Assembly (NCBI RefSeq): GCF_042788235.1
Contig: NZ_JBHZOL010000075.1
Location: 62,001-126,000 of the forward strand
Direction of reading: 5' to 3'
Origin: Sphaerothrix epifaneia
GTDB lineage: Bacteria > Cyanobacteriota > Cyanobacteriia > Phormidesmidales > Phormidesmidaceae
DNA: 64,000 bases
The notes under the pieces are model-generated. The model was given only the letters and a program-made list of their open reading frames with translations. It was not told where the DNA came from and searched no databases. Shown here piece after piece: positions 50,029-59,219 of the stretch (position 1 is the first letter of the stretch; every line of letters begins with the position of its first letter). The translations under genes were made by a program, and so were the position numbers.

Positions 50029-52248
50029 CTAGAAATACAACAGCAAGTTTAGCCCCGGAATCGTACGCGAAAACGTCCAGAGCAACAAAGCAATATATAA
50101 AATGCCAAGGCTCCACTGATACCAGACTAGAGCCGCAATCAAACCTGGTAGATGCTCATCTCGTAGCCGAATGTCATTAAAGCCGAATTTCAGCCAATTG
50201 TTGAGGCTAAAGTCATAGTAGTTTAGCCAGTTCCAACGGCGATCGAGCAAAATTGGCGTGTAGCGATCGCGAAAGAACGGAAATTTAGGAATTACGGGTA
50301 GCCGCGCAATCAATAGTCGGAGCTGACGCATACTGCCGTCTTCAACCAGATAACTGCTATCCATCAGCTTGTGGTAGCGCCCCTGGCCGTACAAAATGAA
50401 AACCAGCGTTAGCGGCAAAGGCGCAATCAACACCCCCAAGCACAAAAGCGTCCAGCCAGCTTGCTCGGCGGTACGTTCAATTAAGCTAGTGCCACCCAGC
50501 ATCAGCCCGCTAAAGGTACTCAGCATCCAGCCGACTTCCCAAGGTGGCGCAGCAATTGGGGTAGGCTGCCACCGCCGATAGCGATCGATCAGCCAAAACA
50601 GCAAGCTAAAAAAGGCGATCGCCACAATCGCAATCCCCAGCGTCAATCCCGAACTGGTGCCATAACGGCTAAGCAACAGCAGCAAAGAAAGCAGTAGCCA
50701 TTGCCCAGCCGCCTGTAACCGGGTCAGCCAGGATAGCGCCGTTGTGGTCATAATGCGATCGCGCACTTTGACATAAGCCGCCAGATCAATAGCGTCTAGG
50801 TTGAGTAAATCGGTAGGACTTAAAAAAGGTTGCGCGGCTCGCGCCTGCAAAATGGCTTGTTGCTGGGTTTGGGTAAACCCAACTCGCCCTAGCTGCTGGG
50901 GGCTAGCCGTGTTGAGATTAATCCCAGTGAGCCGTTTTTGCAGTTCTCGCAACCGCAAAACTTCAGTCGTGTATTCAATCTGGTTAGCATCGGCAATTTG
51001 CTCTAATCGTCGAAAATTACGCACCAGGTTTCGCAGCAGCGTTTCATTCCCCGGCAGCATCGGCACCGAAATAAATCGCCCAATCTGGCCTGGGCTGCCC
51101 AAGATTTGGGCTTGGTCGGCACTAAATTCTAACCCGGTCACGTTGATGTAGGCTCCCGGCAAAAATCGAGCATCGCCAAAGTCTAGCTGGTCAGCGATCG
51201 CCGCACCGCGCAGATTAATCGGCTGATGAAACTGCGCCTGTTGAAACAAAGCTAAAGACTCAAAGCGGGTTTCGGTGAGAAAGAGCGCTTGTAAGAATCG
51301 GCTACGGCTGAAGTTGGCCGTAGCCTGCCAGCTTGCTTGAGCAAAGTCTACATTTTGCTGCCATTGCAGACGGCTAAAATTGCTATCAGCCTGAAAAAGC
51401 GCCTGGTTAAAATTAGCGTTGGCCTGAAACTCGCTGCCTTGAAAACTGACAGGCCCCCAAAACTGGCTTTGGTTAAAACGCACCCGACCAAAAAATAGAC
51501 TGTTGCGAAATCGAGCTGACTGCCCAAAGATGGCAGCAATAAAGTTCACAGTTTGACTAAAGCGGGCACCCGTCCAGTTCACTTCTTGGTTAAAAACAGC
51601 TCCACGAGCCTCTAAGCGATCTAGAAAAAAGAGATTAGCGCCGTTGACGCGGCCTTTAAATTGCGTCTGCGTTAGCCGGAGAGAGCCACGAAACAAAAAC
51701 AACCGCAGCGGGGTTGGCTGCGCCTGAATGAGCAGCGATTGGGAAAGTTGCGAAAGCTGGCTTAATCGACGGCGATCGCGAGCCAATTGCTCTTGCTCGG
51801 CGGCGGTCAGCAAAGGAGCCAGCGCTTCCCCATAGAGCGGTGCCCGTAGCCCCAATTGCGTTAGATCAAAATCACCTTGAATTAAGGCATTGCTCAGATC
51901 TAACCCCAGGGGTGTGCTACCAGCTTGTAGCCGCGTTTGTAGCAATCGATAAAAGCGGCTACGAAAAGCTTCATTTTCAGGTCGCAAATCAATTTCAAAG
52001 CGCCGCAAATCAATCACCGCTTTGCCTTCTTGGCGGCTAGGCGTGGCTAAGCGCTGCTCTAAAATTTCTAGGGTCAAGGGCTGGCGTGGGGGGGTAATCT
52101 CAGCCGCCACAACCGGAGCTACCCAACCTATGCCCACCACTAGCCATAGCAAGCCTGCTAGCGCCATCGCTAGCCCCCCGCGTCCTAAAGCCCCTGCTCG
52201 AAGGTCACAAAAATATCGCAAATCCGCCGCCAAATACTCATACTGCAT
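50029..52248 (-). CDS. exported pentapeptide-repeat / helix-hairpin-helix / membrane fusion protein
   Basis: A 739-aa protein. A hydrophobic N-terminal segment (about 28-50, ending VVAAE) targets it to a membrane. Residues about 190-365 contain degenerate pentapeptide repeats (A(N/D/S)F-type: QFKGRVNGANLFF, ARFSQTVNFIAAIF, ANFNQALFQADSNF). A ComEA-like helix-hairpin-helix follows (LNTASPQQLGRVGFTQTQQQAIL...FLSPTDLLNLDAIDL, about 440-495). The last ~240 residues have at least four transmembrane helices. The combination is unusual and no function is known. ATG at 52248; a TTG three codons earlier is the alternative. Confidence 0.8.
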   Translation of the reverse strand: MQYEYLAADLRYFCDLRAGALGRGGLAMALAGLLWLVVGIGWVAPVVAAEITPPRQPLTLEILEQRLATPSRQEGKAVIDLRRFEIDLRPENEAFRSRFYRLLQTRLQAGSTPLGLDLSNALIQGDFDLTQLGLRAPLYGEALAPLLTAAEQEQLARDRRRLSQLSQLSQSLLIQAQPTPLRLFLFRGSLRLTQTQFKGRVNGANLFFLDRLEARGAVFNQEVNWTGARFSQTVNFIAAIFGQSARFRNSLFFGRVRFNQSQFWGPVSFQGSEFQANANFNQALFQADSNFSRLQWQQNVDFAQASWQATANFSRSRFLQALFLTETRFESLALFQQAQFHQPINLRGAAIADQLDFGDARFLPGAYINVTGLEFSADQAQILGSPGQIGRFISVPMLPGNETLLRNLVRNFRRLEQIADANQIEYTTEVLRLRELQKRLTGINLNTASPQQLGRVGFTQTQQQAILQARAAQPFLSPTDLLNLDAIDLAAYVKVRDRIMTTTALSWLTRLQAAGQWLLLSLLLLLSRYGTSSGLTLGIAIVAIAFFSLLFWLIDRYRRWQPTPIAAPPWEVGWMLSTFSGLMLGGTSLIERTAEQAGWTLLCLGVLIAPLPLTLVFILYGQGRYHKLMDSSYLVEDGSMRQLRLLIARLPVIPKFPFFRDRYTPILLDRRWNWLNYYDFSLNNWLKFGFNDIRLRDEHLPGLIAALVWYQWSLGILYIALLLWTFSRTIPGLNLLLYF

Positions 52249-52437
52249 CTCGGCCAATAGTATAGGTTGCCGGGGTTATAGGCTCAAAGCCAGCCGACAA
52301 ATTCGCCAAGGCTACCGCTGATAAGGTTTACAGTAAGAAAGACAAAGTCTCTAGTTGAGCTGCCAATTGCCATTGGGGTAGCGTTTGTCGCCTGAGTTTA
52401 CGGATACAACCAGCGTTAGTTCATCAGCTTTATCTGC

Positions 52438-53076
52438 ATGCGCGTTAAGATTTGCGGCATTACTCAGCCAGCTCAAGCTCAAGCGATCGCGGCCTTAGGA
52501 GCCACCGCGCTGGGGTTTATCTGTGTCAGCGCTTCGCCGCGCTACATTACGCCTGAGCAAATTCAAGCTATCCTTGCAGCCCTACCAACCGCCAACCGCC
52601 CCGATTGTATTGGCGTTTTTGCTAACCCCACCCTGGCAGAGATTGCCACCACGCTAGCGATCGCACCGCTCAGCGCAATCCAGCTACATGGTCAAGAAAC
52701 GCCGCAGTTTTGTCAACAGTTGCGGCAGCAGTTTCCTCACCTGGAATTAATTAAAGCTTTTCGGATCAGTTCGATTGAAACCCTGGCTCAAACAGCCGCC
52801 TACGCTACCGTCGTAGACACCTTGTTGCTAGATGCGTATCACCCACAGCAGTTAGGGGGCACCGGGCAAACCTTAGACTGGCGATCGCTAAAATCCTTTC
52901 AGCCGCAAAAGCCCTGGCTGTTAGCAGGCGGCCTCAACCCTGGCAATATTTTGACAGCCCTACAGCAGCTTTCACCCGCAGGTATTGACCTTTCTAGCGG
53001 CGTAGAGCGATCGCCTGGTGACAAAGATCTCGATCTAGTAGTTCAGCTATTTGAGCAACTGCGGCACCGGGCTTAA
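52438..53076 (+). CDS. trpF: phosphoribosylanthranilate isomerase
   Basis: A 212-aa TIM-barrel enzyme of tryptophan synthesis, isomerising PRA to CdRP. Catalytic Cys is in MRVKICGIT (residue 6). The general-acid Asp is in VDTLLLDAYHPQQLGGTG. The phosphate-binding loops LLAGGLNPGNI and GIDLSSGVERSPGDKD are intact. It is isolated from other trp genes, as is common in cyanobacteria. Confidence 0.95.
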   Translation: MRVKICGITQPAQAQAIAALGATALGFICVSASPRYITPEQIQAILAALPTANRPDCIGVFANPTLAEIATTLAIAPLSAIQLHGQETPQFCQQLRQQFPHLELIKAFRISSIETLAQTAAYATVVDTLLLDAYHPQQLGGTGQTLDWRSLKSFQPQKPWLLAGGLNPGNILTALQQLSPAGIDLSSGVERSPGDKDLDLVVQLFEQLRHRA

Positions 53077-53090
53077 TGGGCCTCACAGCA

Positions 53091-53125
53091 AAGATGGGCA
53101 AAGGACAAACGCCCCTGCCCATCTT
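53091..53125. terminator. shared hairpin between convergent trpF and folE
   Basis: A perfect 10-bp stem AAGATGGGCA (53091-53100) / TGCCCATCTT (53116-53125) with a 15-nt loop, midway between the two stops. It is likely a bidirectional terminator, though T-runs are weak. Confidence 0.65.
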
Positions 53126-53167
53126 CGGTTAGTCAACTATCCCTGCTGCCGTCTCTACCCTAGCAAC

Positions 53168-53905
53168 CTAGAAAAAAGAGGGTTGATGACGAATCAGGCT
53201 TAGAAACTCTTCGCGAGTTTTTTGATCTTCCTGAAAAACGCCAATCATGGCGCTAGTCACCGTCCAAGAACCCGGCTTTTGCACACCGCGCATCACCATG
53301 CACATGTGGCTAGCTTCCATGACAACGGCTACCCCTTGTGGATCAAGAATTTCTTGAATCGCTTCGGCAATCTGACGGGTAAGCCGCTCTTGCACCTGCA
53401 ATCGGCGGGAGTACATTTCCACAATGCGAGCCAGCTTGCTCAGACCCACCACGCGCTCATTGGGAATATAAGCGACATGCACCCGCCCCATAAAAGGCAG
53501 CATGTGGTGCTCACACAAGCTAAAGGCGTTGATATCTCGCACCAGTACCATTTCGTTGTGGCCTTCGTCAAAAATGGCTCCGTTCACCAGTTCTTCCAAA
53601 GACTGGTTGTAGCCGCTGGTGAGAAAACGCATCGCCTCTGCTACCCGCTTGGGCGTTTTTAGCAACCCTTCGCGGTTAGGGTCTTCACCCACTGAGCTTA
53701 ACAGGGTGCGAACCGCTGCCATCATGTCGTCTTTGACAGTATCGTCGGTCGGCTTAAGCTGAGCGTTGGCTCCATTGATAGTGTTGCGATCGGGCCGAGC
53801 CGGGGGTTTCTGAGTCAGCATTTCAGCGGCAACTACGCTCTCAGAACTACCCAAGGCGGCTGATGGGTTACTACCGTTGGCAATATTCGAAGACGTGATA
53901 GTCAT
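53168..53905 (-). CDS. folE: GTP cyclohydrolase I
   Basis: A 245-aa enzyme forming dihydroneopterin triphosphate from GTP, the entry to folate and pterins. The zinc ligands are in SLCEHHMLPF and SHMCMVMRGV. Other signatures are GEDPNREGLLKTPKRVAEA, RLQVQERLTRQIAEAI and the ending EEFLSLIR. The N-terminal ~50 residues are a variable extension. ATG at 53905 (MTITSSN) is preferred over an upstream reading that adds 15 hydrophobic residues. Confidence 0.95.
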   Translation of the reverse strand: MTITSSNIANGSNPSAALGSSESVVAAEMLTQKPPARPDRNTINGANAQLKPTDDTVKDDMMAAVRTLLSSVGEDPNREGLLKTPKRVAEAMRFLTSGYNQSLEELVNGAIFDEGHNEMVLVRDINAFSLCEHHMLPFMGRVHVAYIPNERVVGLSKLARIVEMYSRRLQVQERLTRQIAEAIQEILDPQGVAVVMEASHMCMVMRGVQKPGSWTVTSAMIGVFQEDQKTREEFLSLIRHQPSFF

Positions 53906-53971
53906 AATCAGTTTAAGTTTGAAATTTCCAAAACCGAGGAACAAAAACAAGAACAGACAGATTCGCTAAGT

Positions 53972-54709
53972 CTAAAGTGCCCCACCGCTAGGCATCAGCG
54001 TTAGCTGATCGATGGTTGCAGACTCAGGCAGGAGGGTCATTTGCAAAATTACATTAGCAACGGTTTCAGGCGTTAGCATGGCGGCACGATTGAAATCAGC
54101 TGCAACCGTTTCGGTATCCCAAATGGGGGTGTTAACGGCCCCCGGACAAAGGGTGGATACCCGAATACCATGCTGGCGCTCTTCGACCGCTAAAACCCGA
54201 GAAAGGGCTACAACCCCCGCTTTACTGACGCTGTAGGCTCCCCAGTCGGGGAAAGCCTGTTCAGCGGCAACCGAAGCCACGTTGATGATTAAGCCAGTTT
54301 GGCGATCGCGCATGCTCGGCAACACCGCTTGCACACATTGAAAAACGCTCGTCAGGTTTAAATCGATCACCTGTTGCCAATCCGCCAAAGGAGTCTCTGC
54401 TAGCGAACGGGTGTAGCCCATGCCAGCATTATTAATCAACACATCAAGGGGGCCAAAGTCAGCTAGCACAGCTTCTAGCTGCGGTTTAATCTGATCAACT
54501 TGAGCCAGATCAAGGGCATAGGGACGAGCGCTACCCCCTTTTGCCACCACCTCTTCGGCCACGGCTAAAAGCTTTGCCTGAGAGCGGCTTACCAGGGCTA
54601 AATCAAAGTCATGAGCCGCAAAAGCAAGCGCCGTTGCTTTGCCAATGCCACTGCTAGCCCCTGTAATTAGCACTCGACGCTTTTCAGAAAAATTCATTGA
54701 TTGCTCCAT
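53972..54709 (-). CDS. short-chain dehydrogenase/reductase
   Basis: A 245-aa classical SDR: NAD(P) motif TGASSGIGKA, NNAGMGY, catalytic Ser in NVASVAAEQ, YSVSKAG (Tyr-x-x-x-Lys), and CPGAVNTPIW. The substrate is not predictable. It lies between folE and accA on the same strand; in many cyanobacteria an SDR gene accompanies the alkane/accA cluster. ATG at 54709 or at 54697. Confidence 0.9.
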   Translation of the reverse strand: MEQSMNFSEKRRVLITGASSGIGKATALAFAAHDFDLALVSRSQAKLLAVAEEVVAKGGSARPYALDLAQVDQIKPQLEAVLADFGPLDVLINNAGMGYTRSLAETPLADWQQVIDLNLTSVFQCVQAVLPSMRDRQTGLIINVASVAAEQAFPDWGAYSVSKAGVVALSRVLAVEERQHGIRVSTLCPGAVNTPIWDTETVAADFNRAAMLTPETVANVILQMTLLPESATIDQLTLMPSGGAL

Positions 54710-55024
54710 CGAACGGTTTGCACAAAGGCAAGCCTCGTACCAGTCACCGTCACTAAAATCTCATTGTCGATGCACACAGGCACTAACCTGTCGTTTTTGA
54801 CTGCAAACCTAAGGCTCAAAGGTTCACGAGGACTGTCCTTGTTGCGGGCGACTCTACTCAGCCTGCTCCCTTAAACGGGCTTGTATGCAAGCCAAAACAG
54901 CGGTGAAGCAGCATCTGTGAATCAAGCCTTCTGTATGTTAACAAACGTTAAGAATAAAACCGCAAATTCTCATATTTTTCTCAGTACGGGTATCCCCCTC
55001 GCTAGCTTAGCGTTCCTGCTGGCG
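54710..55024. other. intergenic region upstream of the SDR gene
   Basis: 315 nt between accA and the SDR gene. No hairpin, repeat or gene was recognised. Confidence 0.5.
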
Positions 55025-56026
55025 CTAATCTCTAGCCATCGTTGAGTAACCTTCTTCTGAAAACACGCCAATTTGCCGAAACTTTTGGTAGCGAAGGTCA
55101 CGCCGCTCCTGGGGAGTCAGTGCTAACAATTCATTGAGGTTTCGCTGCAGCGCCTTTTTCAAGTTTTCAGCCGCTACTAGCGGAGCCGCATGCGCCCCAC
55201 CAATGGGTTCTGGCAATAGCTCGTCTAAAATGCCTAAATTTTTTAAATCAACTGCGGTGATTTTGAGTGCCTCAGCCGCTTGGGCTGAGCGCCCTGCATC
55301 TTTCCAAAGAATAGCGGCGCAGGCTTCAGGGCTGGCAACTGTGTAGACAGAATGTTCAAACATCAACAAGCGATCGCCCACGCCAATGCCTAAAGCACCA
55401 CCCGATCCCCCTTCTCCAATCACCGTACACAAAATGGGCACGTTCAGGCGAAACATTTCTCGCAAGTTGTAGGCGATCGCTTCACCCTGCCCCATCTCTT
55501 CCGCTTCATAGCCCGGATAGGCACCTGGCGTATCGATAAAGCAAAAAATGGGCATACCAAAGCGATCGGCGTGTTCCATCATGCGCATAGCTTTGCGATA
55601 GCCCCCCGGCGAAGCCATACCAAAATTGCGCGTGACGTTGTCTTTGGTATCTCGTCCTTTTTGATGTCCCAGCATCACCACGGGTCGCCCTTGAAAACGA
55701 GCAATTCCAGTCACCAATGCCGGATCGTCTTTTCCAGAGCGGCGATCGCCGTGTAGCTCTATCCACTCATCGCTAATTGCTTGAATGTAGTCTAGCGTGC
55801 TAGGTCGTCGCGGGTGCCGCGCCACCTGTAGCCGCTGGGCTGGCGATAGGCTGGTAAAAATTTCCTGACGGAGCTGGTCAGCCCGCGACTCTAGCTGATG
55901 AATCTGGGCTGAAACATCGACATCGTTATCTTCTGCAAGCTGGCGAATTTGGTCTATCCGGGCTTCCAGTTCAGCGAGGGGCTTTTCAAACTCTAATAGA
56001 ATCGGCCTACGTTCGGTAGTCGGCAT
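55025..56026 (-). CDS. accA: acetyl-CoA carboxylase carboxyltransferase subunit alpha
   Basis: A 333-aa subunit that, with AccD, moves the carboxyl group from biotin to acetyl-CoA, making malonyl-CoA for fatty acids. Features: an N-terminal coiled region (FEKPLAELEARIDQIRQLAE), ELHGDRRSGKDDPALVTG, GRDTKDNVTRNFGMASPGGYRKAMR, FIDTPGAYPG, GEGGSGGALGIGVGD, VASPEACAAILWKDA. It follows aar on the same strand, 128 nt away, linking fatty-acid supply to alkane synthesis. Confidence 0.97.
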   Translation of the reverse strand: MPTTERRPILLEFEKPLAELEARIDQIRQLAEDNDVDVSAQIHQLESRADQLRQEIFTSLSPAQRLQVARHPRRPSTLDYIQAISDEWIELHGDRRSGKDDPALVTGIARFQGRPVVMLGHQKGRDTKDNVTRNFGMASPGGYRKAMRMMEHADRFGMPIFCFIDTPGAYPGYEAEEMGQGEAIAYNLREMFRLNVPILCTVIGEGGSGGALGIGVGDRLLMFEHSVYTVASPEACAAILWKDAGRSAQAAEALKITAVDLKNLGILDELLPEPIGGAHAAPLVAAENLKKALQRNLNELLALTPQERRDLRYQKFRQIGVFSEEGYSTMARD

Positions 56027-56154
56027 AGCTTAGCAATCAGCGACAACGCACACAACCCGCCTGACGGCGGCTAGAAATTCCCAGCCCAAACCTTGCAAGT
56101 GCCGCTAACGGGGCCTGCTGGGAGTTACCTGGCAAACAATGGGGCAGCTTTGGT

Positions 56155-57180
56155 CTAACCAAAAGTTAGCAAAGGTTTGAACCCATGCTTAACAGAAGAC
56201 TGGCCAATTTGATCCATTTTTTCTAGCGTAATCTGATTCCGCCCCCAAGAGAAGTTGGTATACCACTTCTCAAACTCCAGCAGCATTGATTCAGCAAAGC
56301 AAGCAAATAGCTGGCGGGCAGGCACATCCATATTGACAATGTTCATAATTCGCCAGTCAATGTCCAGGGCATGTTCAACAATACCTCCCTTGAGGACATG
56401 AATACCAGGATGACTAAAGCGCGTAGCCAGGTTTTTGGGATAGCCACCATCAACCATCAGGCAAGGTTGTTTTAACGCTGCTGCATCAATTTCAACCCCT
56501 TTGGGCATACTCGCCACCCAAACCACAATATCGGCTTGGGGTAGTGCTTCAGTCAATGCCATTGCTTTGCCCCGGCCCAGATATTCCTGTAGCTGCTGAA
56601 CTCTTTCTTGATTGCGGGCAATCAGCAGCAAATCTTGGACATCCGTACGCGCGTTTAACCACTGGCAAACGGCGCTGCCGATGTCTCCGGTAGCGCCGCA
56701 CACGGCCACCGTTGCGCGAGAAAGCTCAATACCTAATTTTTTAGAGGCTTGTTCTACCTGACGACAAATAATGTAAGCCGTGTGGGTGTTGCCCGTAGTA
56801 AATCGCCGGAAATCTAGTTTAATGTTGCGAACTTGCTGAATTTGATTCAGGTTAAAATTTTCAAAAATAATTGATGAAAAACCGCCTAGCGCCGTAATAT
56901 CAACACCATGCTTCTGAGCATGCGCCATGGCATTCACAATTTTTCGAGTGGCGGCTTTAATCCGGCGGGCAGCTAACATTTCAGGCAAAAAGCAAGACTC
57001 TACATAGCGTCCTTCAATCACCTGCCCTGTAGCACTTTTGACCTTAATCGTATCGACGATTTGGGGTGGGGCGCTGCACCAAAAATCGAGTCCTTGATCA
57101 GCATATTCTGGATAGCCCAAGTCTCTGGCAACGGATTGGGCGTGCTCTAAGCTCGTAAGATGACCAATTAAACCGAACAT
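56155..57180 (-). CDS. aar: long-chain acyl-ACP reductase (alkane pathway)
   Basis: A 341-aa enzyme reducing acyl-ACP to fatty aldehyde with NADPH. The Rossmann motif AVCGATGDIGSAV is at about 160-171. The acyl-enzyme Cys is C294 in LFACFAESML, the same position reported for the Synechococcus enzyme. Its product is consumed by the aldehyde-deformylating oxygenase encoded 232 nt upstream. A hairpin between the two genes suggests partly separate transcription. Confidence 0.96.
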   Translation of the reverse strand: MFGLIGHLTSLEHAQSVARDLGYPEYADQGLDFWCSAPPQIVDTIKVKSATGQVIEGRYVESCFLPEMLAARRIKAATRKIVNAMAHAQKHGVDITALGGFSSIIFENFNLNQIQQVRNIKLDFRRFTTGNTHTAYIICRQVEQASKKLGIELSRATVAVCGATGDIGSAVCQWLNARTDVQDLLLIARNQERVQQLQEYLGRGKAMALTEALPQADIVVWVASMPKGVEIDAAALKQPCLMVDGGYPKNLATRFSHPGIHVLKGGIVEHALDIDWRIMNIVNMDVPARQLFACFAESMLLEFEKWYTNFSWGRNQITLEKMDQIGQSSVKHGFKPLLTFG

Positions 57181-57275
57181 TCTAGATGGGTTACTTAAAA
57201 CCTGTTAACCAGGTATATGAAAGGACAAATTCAGGCGGCGGAAAAAGAAGGAGCCTCTGACGCCGCGCTGCCTAA

Positions 57276-57312
57276 GACACTAAACGGTCTAAGCTATTGA
57301 CCGCTTAGTGTC
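57276..57312 (-). terminator. long hairpin between ado and aar
   Basis: 14-nt arms 57276-57289 and 57299-57312 pair with one mismatch around a 9-nt loop. It lies 101 nt past the ado stop and about 95 nt before the aar start. There is no strong T-run, so attenuation or RNA processing is as likely as full termination. Confidence 0.65.
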
Positions 57313-57412
57313 ATCCCTTAAAAGGGTCTACTGCTGAGACGCAAGGCATGGCGCAGAGGCCGCTGATGAAGCACAGCCAGTTTTCACTGGAACAATTTGA
57401 TCGCCTGACGCT

Positions 57413-58108
57413 TTAGATAACCGCAAGTCCTTGAGCTGAAAGTCGCATAACTTCGCGATTGTTAAAGCCAATGTTGGCTAGGGCTTCGCCGTAGGTAATC
57501 ATGAAGTCTTCGACTAGGGCGTCTTTTTCCATGCCTAGCACTTCGGCGTCAATAGCGACTCGGTTGAGCATTTTCCAGACTAGGGGCAGATTTTCCCGGT
57601 TGGCGACTTCAAGCTCAGCCTTGGCTGACTCAAAATTGGCTTTTAGCCATTCTTCGCCAAAGTTCAGGTGCAGGTATTCGTCTTTAACGACGCCTTCAGT
57701 AATTTTACGAGCAAAGTCGTCTGCTACAGGAATGTAGATGTTGTAAGCCGCGATCGCAAATGTTTCAATGATCAAAGACTGAATCAACAAACAGGTGACA
57801 ATCCGCCCCTCTTGCCAAGCTTGCTGAAAGTTGTTGTGTAGCTCAGAGAAAAATTCTCTAGCAAACGCCATGTCTGGGGTAACCTGCAAATTTTTTCCGC
57901 AGGCTTGAAAACCTTTCATGTGGCGAAGCTCCATTTTGGCTAGCTTCAGCAATTCAGCTTGATTTTCGGGCAGGCTTTCAGCTAGCTGCTTATAGTTACC
58001 ATTGGCTTCTAACTCCCCTTCGATCACAATGGCATTAATCCGGCTGTAGGCGTCTTTATAATCTTCACTATGAAAGTCAATCCTAGGGCTGGCTTCAAGC
58101 TGCGGCAT
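57413..58108 (-). CDS. ado: aldehyde-deformylating oxygenase (alkane synthesis)
   Basis: A 231-aa ferritin-like di-iron enzyme converting fatty aldehydes (Cn) to alkanes (Cn-1) plus formate. All six iron ligands fall at the positions known for the Synechococcus enzyme: E32, E60, H63, E115, E144 and H147. The motifs are MELRHMKGFQACGKNL and DEYLHLNFGEEWLK. The gene is the first of the ado/aar/accA series. Confidence 0.97.
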   Translation of the reverse strand: MPQLEASPRIDFHSEDYKDAYSRINAIVIEGELEANGNYKQLAESLPENQAELLKLAKMELRHMKGFQACGKNLQVTPDMAFAREFFSELHNNFQQAWQEGRIVTCLLIQSLIIETFAIAAYNIYIPVADDFARKITEGVVKDEYLHLNFGEEWLKANFESAKAELEVANRENLPLVWKMLNRVAIDAEVLGMEKDALVEDFMITYGEALANIGFNNREVMRLSAQGLAVI

Positions 58109-58200
58109 ATCCTTAACTATCCTGCGTTACAAAGTAAGATCAATCTGTGCTAGATACAAGAAATTGCGGATCTTGTCTACATGGGTTCCGGATTCCTTAC

Positions 58201-58307
58201 ACCTAAATTCACACTTTACACCCTATAGCGTCCAACGTGTGATATCAACCAGCTAACGGTAGATTCCTCACAATCACAAAAATTTAGGTTAAAAGCTAAC
58301 CGTTAGC
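58201..58307. other. interleaved inverted repeats between ado and the permease gene
   Basis: Two perfect 9-bp inverted repeats interleave. ACCTAAATT (58201-58209) pairs with AATTTAGGT (58281-58289). GCTAACGGT (58252-58260) pairs with ACCGTTAGC (58299-58307). The A-B-A'-B' order is that of a pseudoknot if transcribed. Confidence 0.6.
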
Positions 58308-58379
58308 GATCGCTTAAAATGCTTGTCAGCACAGGCGTTTACGCACACCGACCTCTGGCGCTTTCACGCTGAATTTGAG

Positions 58380-59210
58380 ATGGCTTACTCACCTTTACAG
58401 ACGGCTCTATGGCGTTGGCTGAGCTTACTTTTGCTACTGCTAGGGGCAGGTTTGGTTTTGTCGCCATTGGCAGTCGTTTTGCTAGCTTCACTGGCTCCAC
58501 CGAACAGCCCCGCAGGCGACCTCGGCTCGGCTGGGGTTTGGTCTTTGGCAAACTATAAAGCTGTCTGGCAGCAGGGGCGGTTTCTGCTGGCTTATTTTAA
58601 TTCAACGCTGGTGGCTTTGAGCGTTACGGCGCTACAGATTGTGACTTCGGCGCTGGCTGGATATGCGCTAGCTCGGTTACGGTTTCGCGGACGGCAAGCC
58701 GTCTTGCTGGTTATATTATCTACTTTAGTCATTCCTTTTCAATTACTGGTCATTCCCATTTTTTTAGTGTTGAAGTGGGGGCACCTCATCAACACCTATG
58801 GGGCGCTCATTTTGCCAACAGCCGCCAATGGCTTCGGCATTTTTTTGCTGCGCCAATATTTTCAAACAATACCCATCGAACTTGAGGAAGCAGCTTGGCT
58901 AGATGGCGCTAGTCGCTTACAAATTTTGTGGCGAATTTTACTGCCGTTGGCTCGCCCAGCGTTGGTGACTTTGTTCCTTTTTACCTTTATTGGCGAATGG
59001 AATGATTTGTTCAAACCTTTGGTTTTTACGACTCGCCCAGAGCTACAAACGGTGCAGTTGGCTTTAGCCGCTTTTCAAGAGCAGTTTACAAACAACTGGC
59101 CGCTTTTAATGGCAGCCGTTGTCATCGCTACTTTACCGACAGTTTTGCTGTTTTTGGTAGGACAGCGGCAGTTTATCCAGGGAATTGCCACAACTGGGGT
59201 CAAGCACTAG
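58380..59210 (+). CDS. MalG-type ABC transporter permease
   Basis: A 276-aa inner-membrane protein with six transmembrane helices. The cytoplasmic EAA loop is EEAAWLDGASRLQILWRILLPLARPAL. It is the second-permease (MalG/UgpE-like) type of a carbohydrate importer. No binding protein, partner permease or ATPase is adjacent, so it must work with subunits encoded elsewhere. The start is ATG at 58380; upstream in-frame codons from TTG 58323 are less membrane-like. Confidence 0.9.
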   Translation: MAYSPLQTALWRWLSLLLLLLGAGLVLSPLAVVLLASLAPPNSPAGDLGSAGVWSLANYKAVWQQGRFLLAYFNSTLVALSVTALQIVTSALAGYALARLRFRGRQAVLLVILSTLVIPFQLLVIPIFLVLKWGHLINTYGALILPTAANGFGIFLLRQYFQTIPIELEEAAWLDGASRLQILWRILLPLARPALVTLFLFTFIGEWNDLFKPLVFTTRPELQTVQLALAAFQEQFTNNWPLLMAAVVIATLPTVLLFLVGQRQFIQGIATTGVKH

Positions 59211-59219
59211 GAGGATGTG

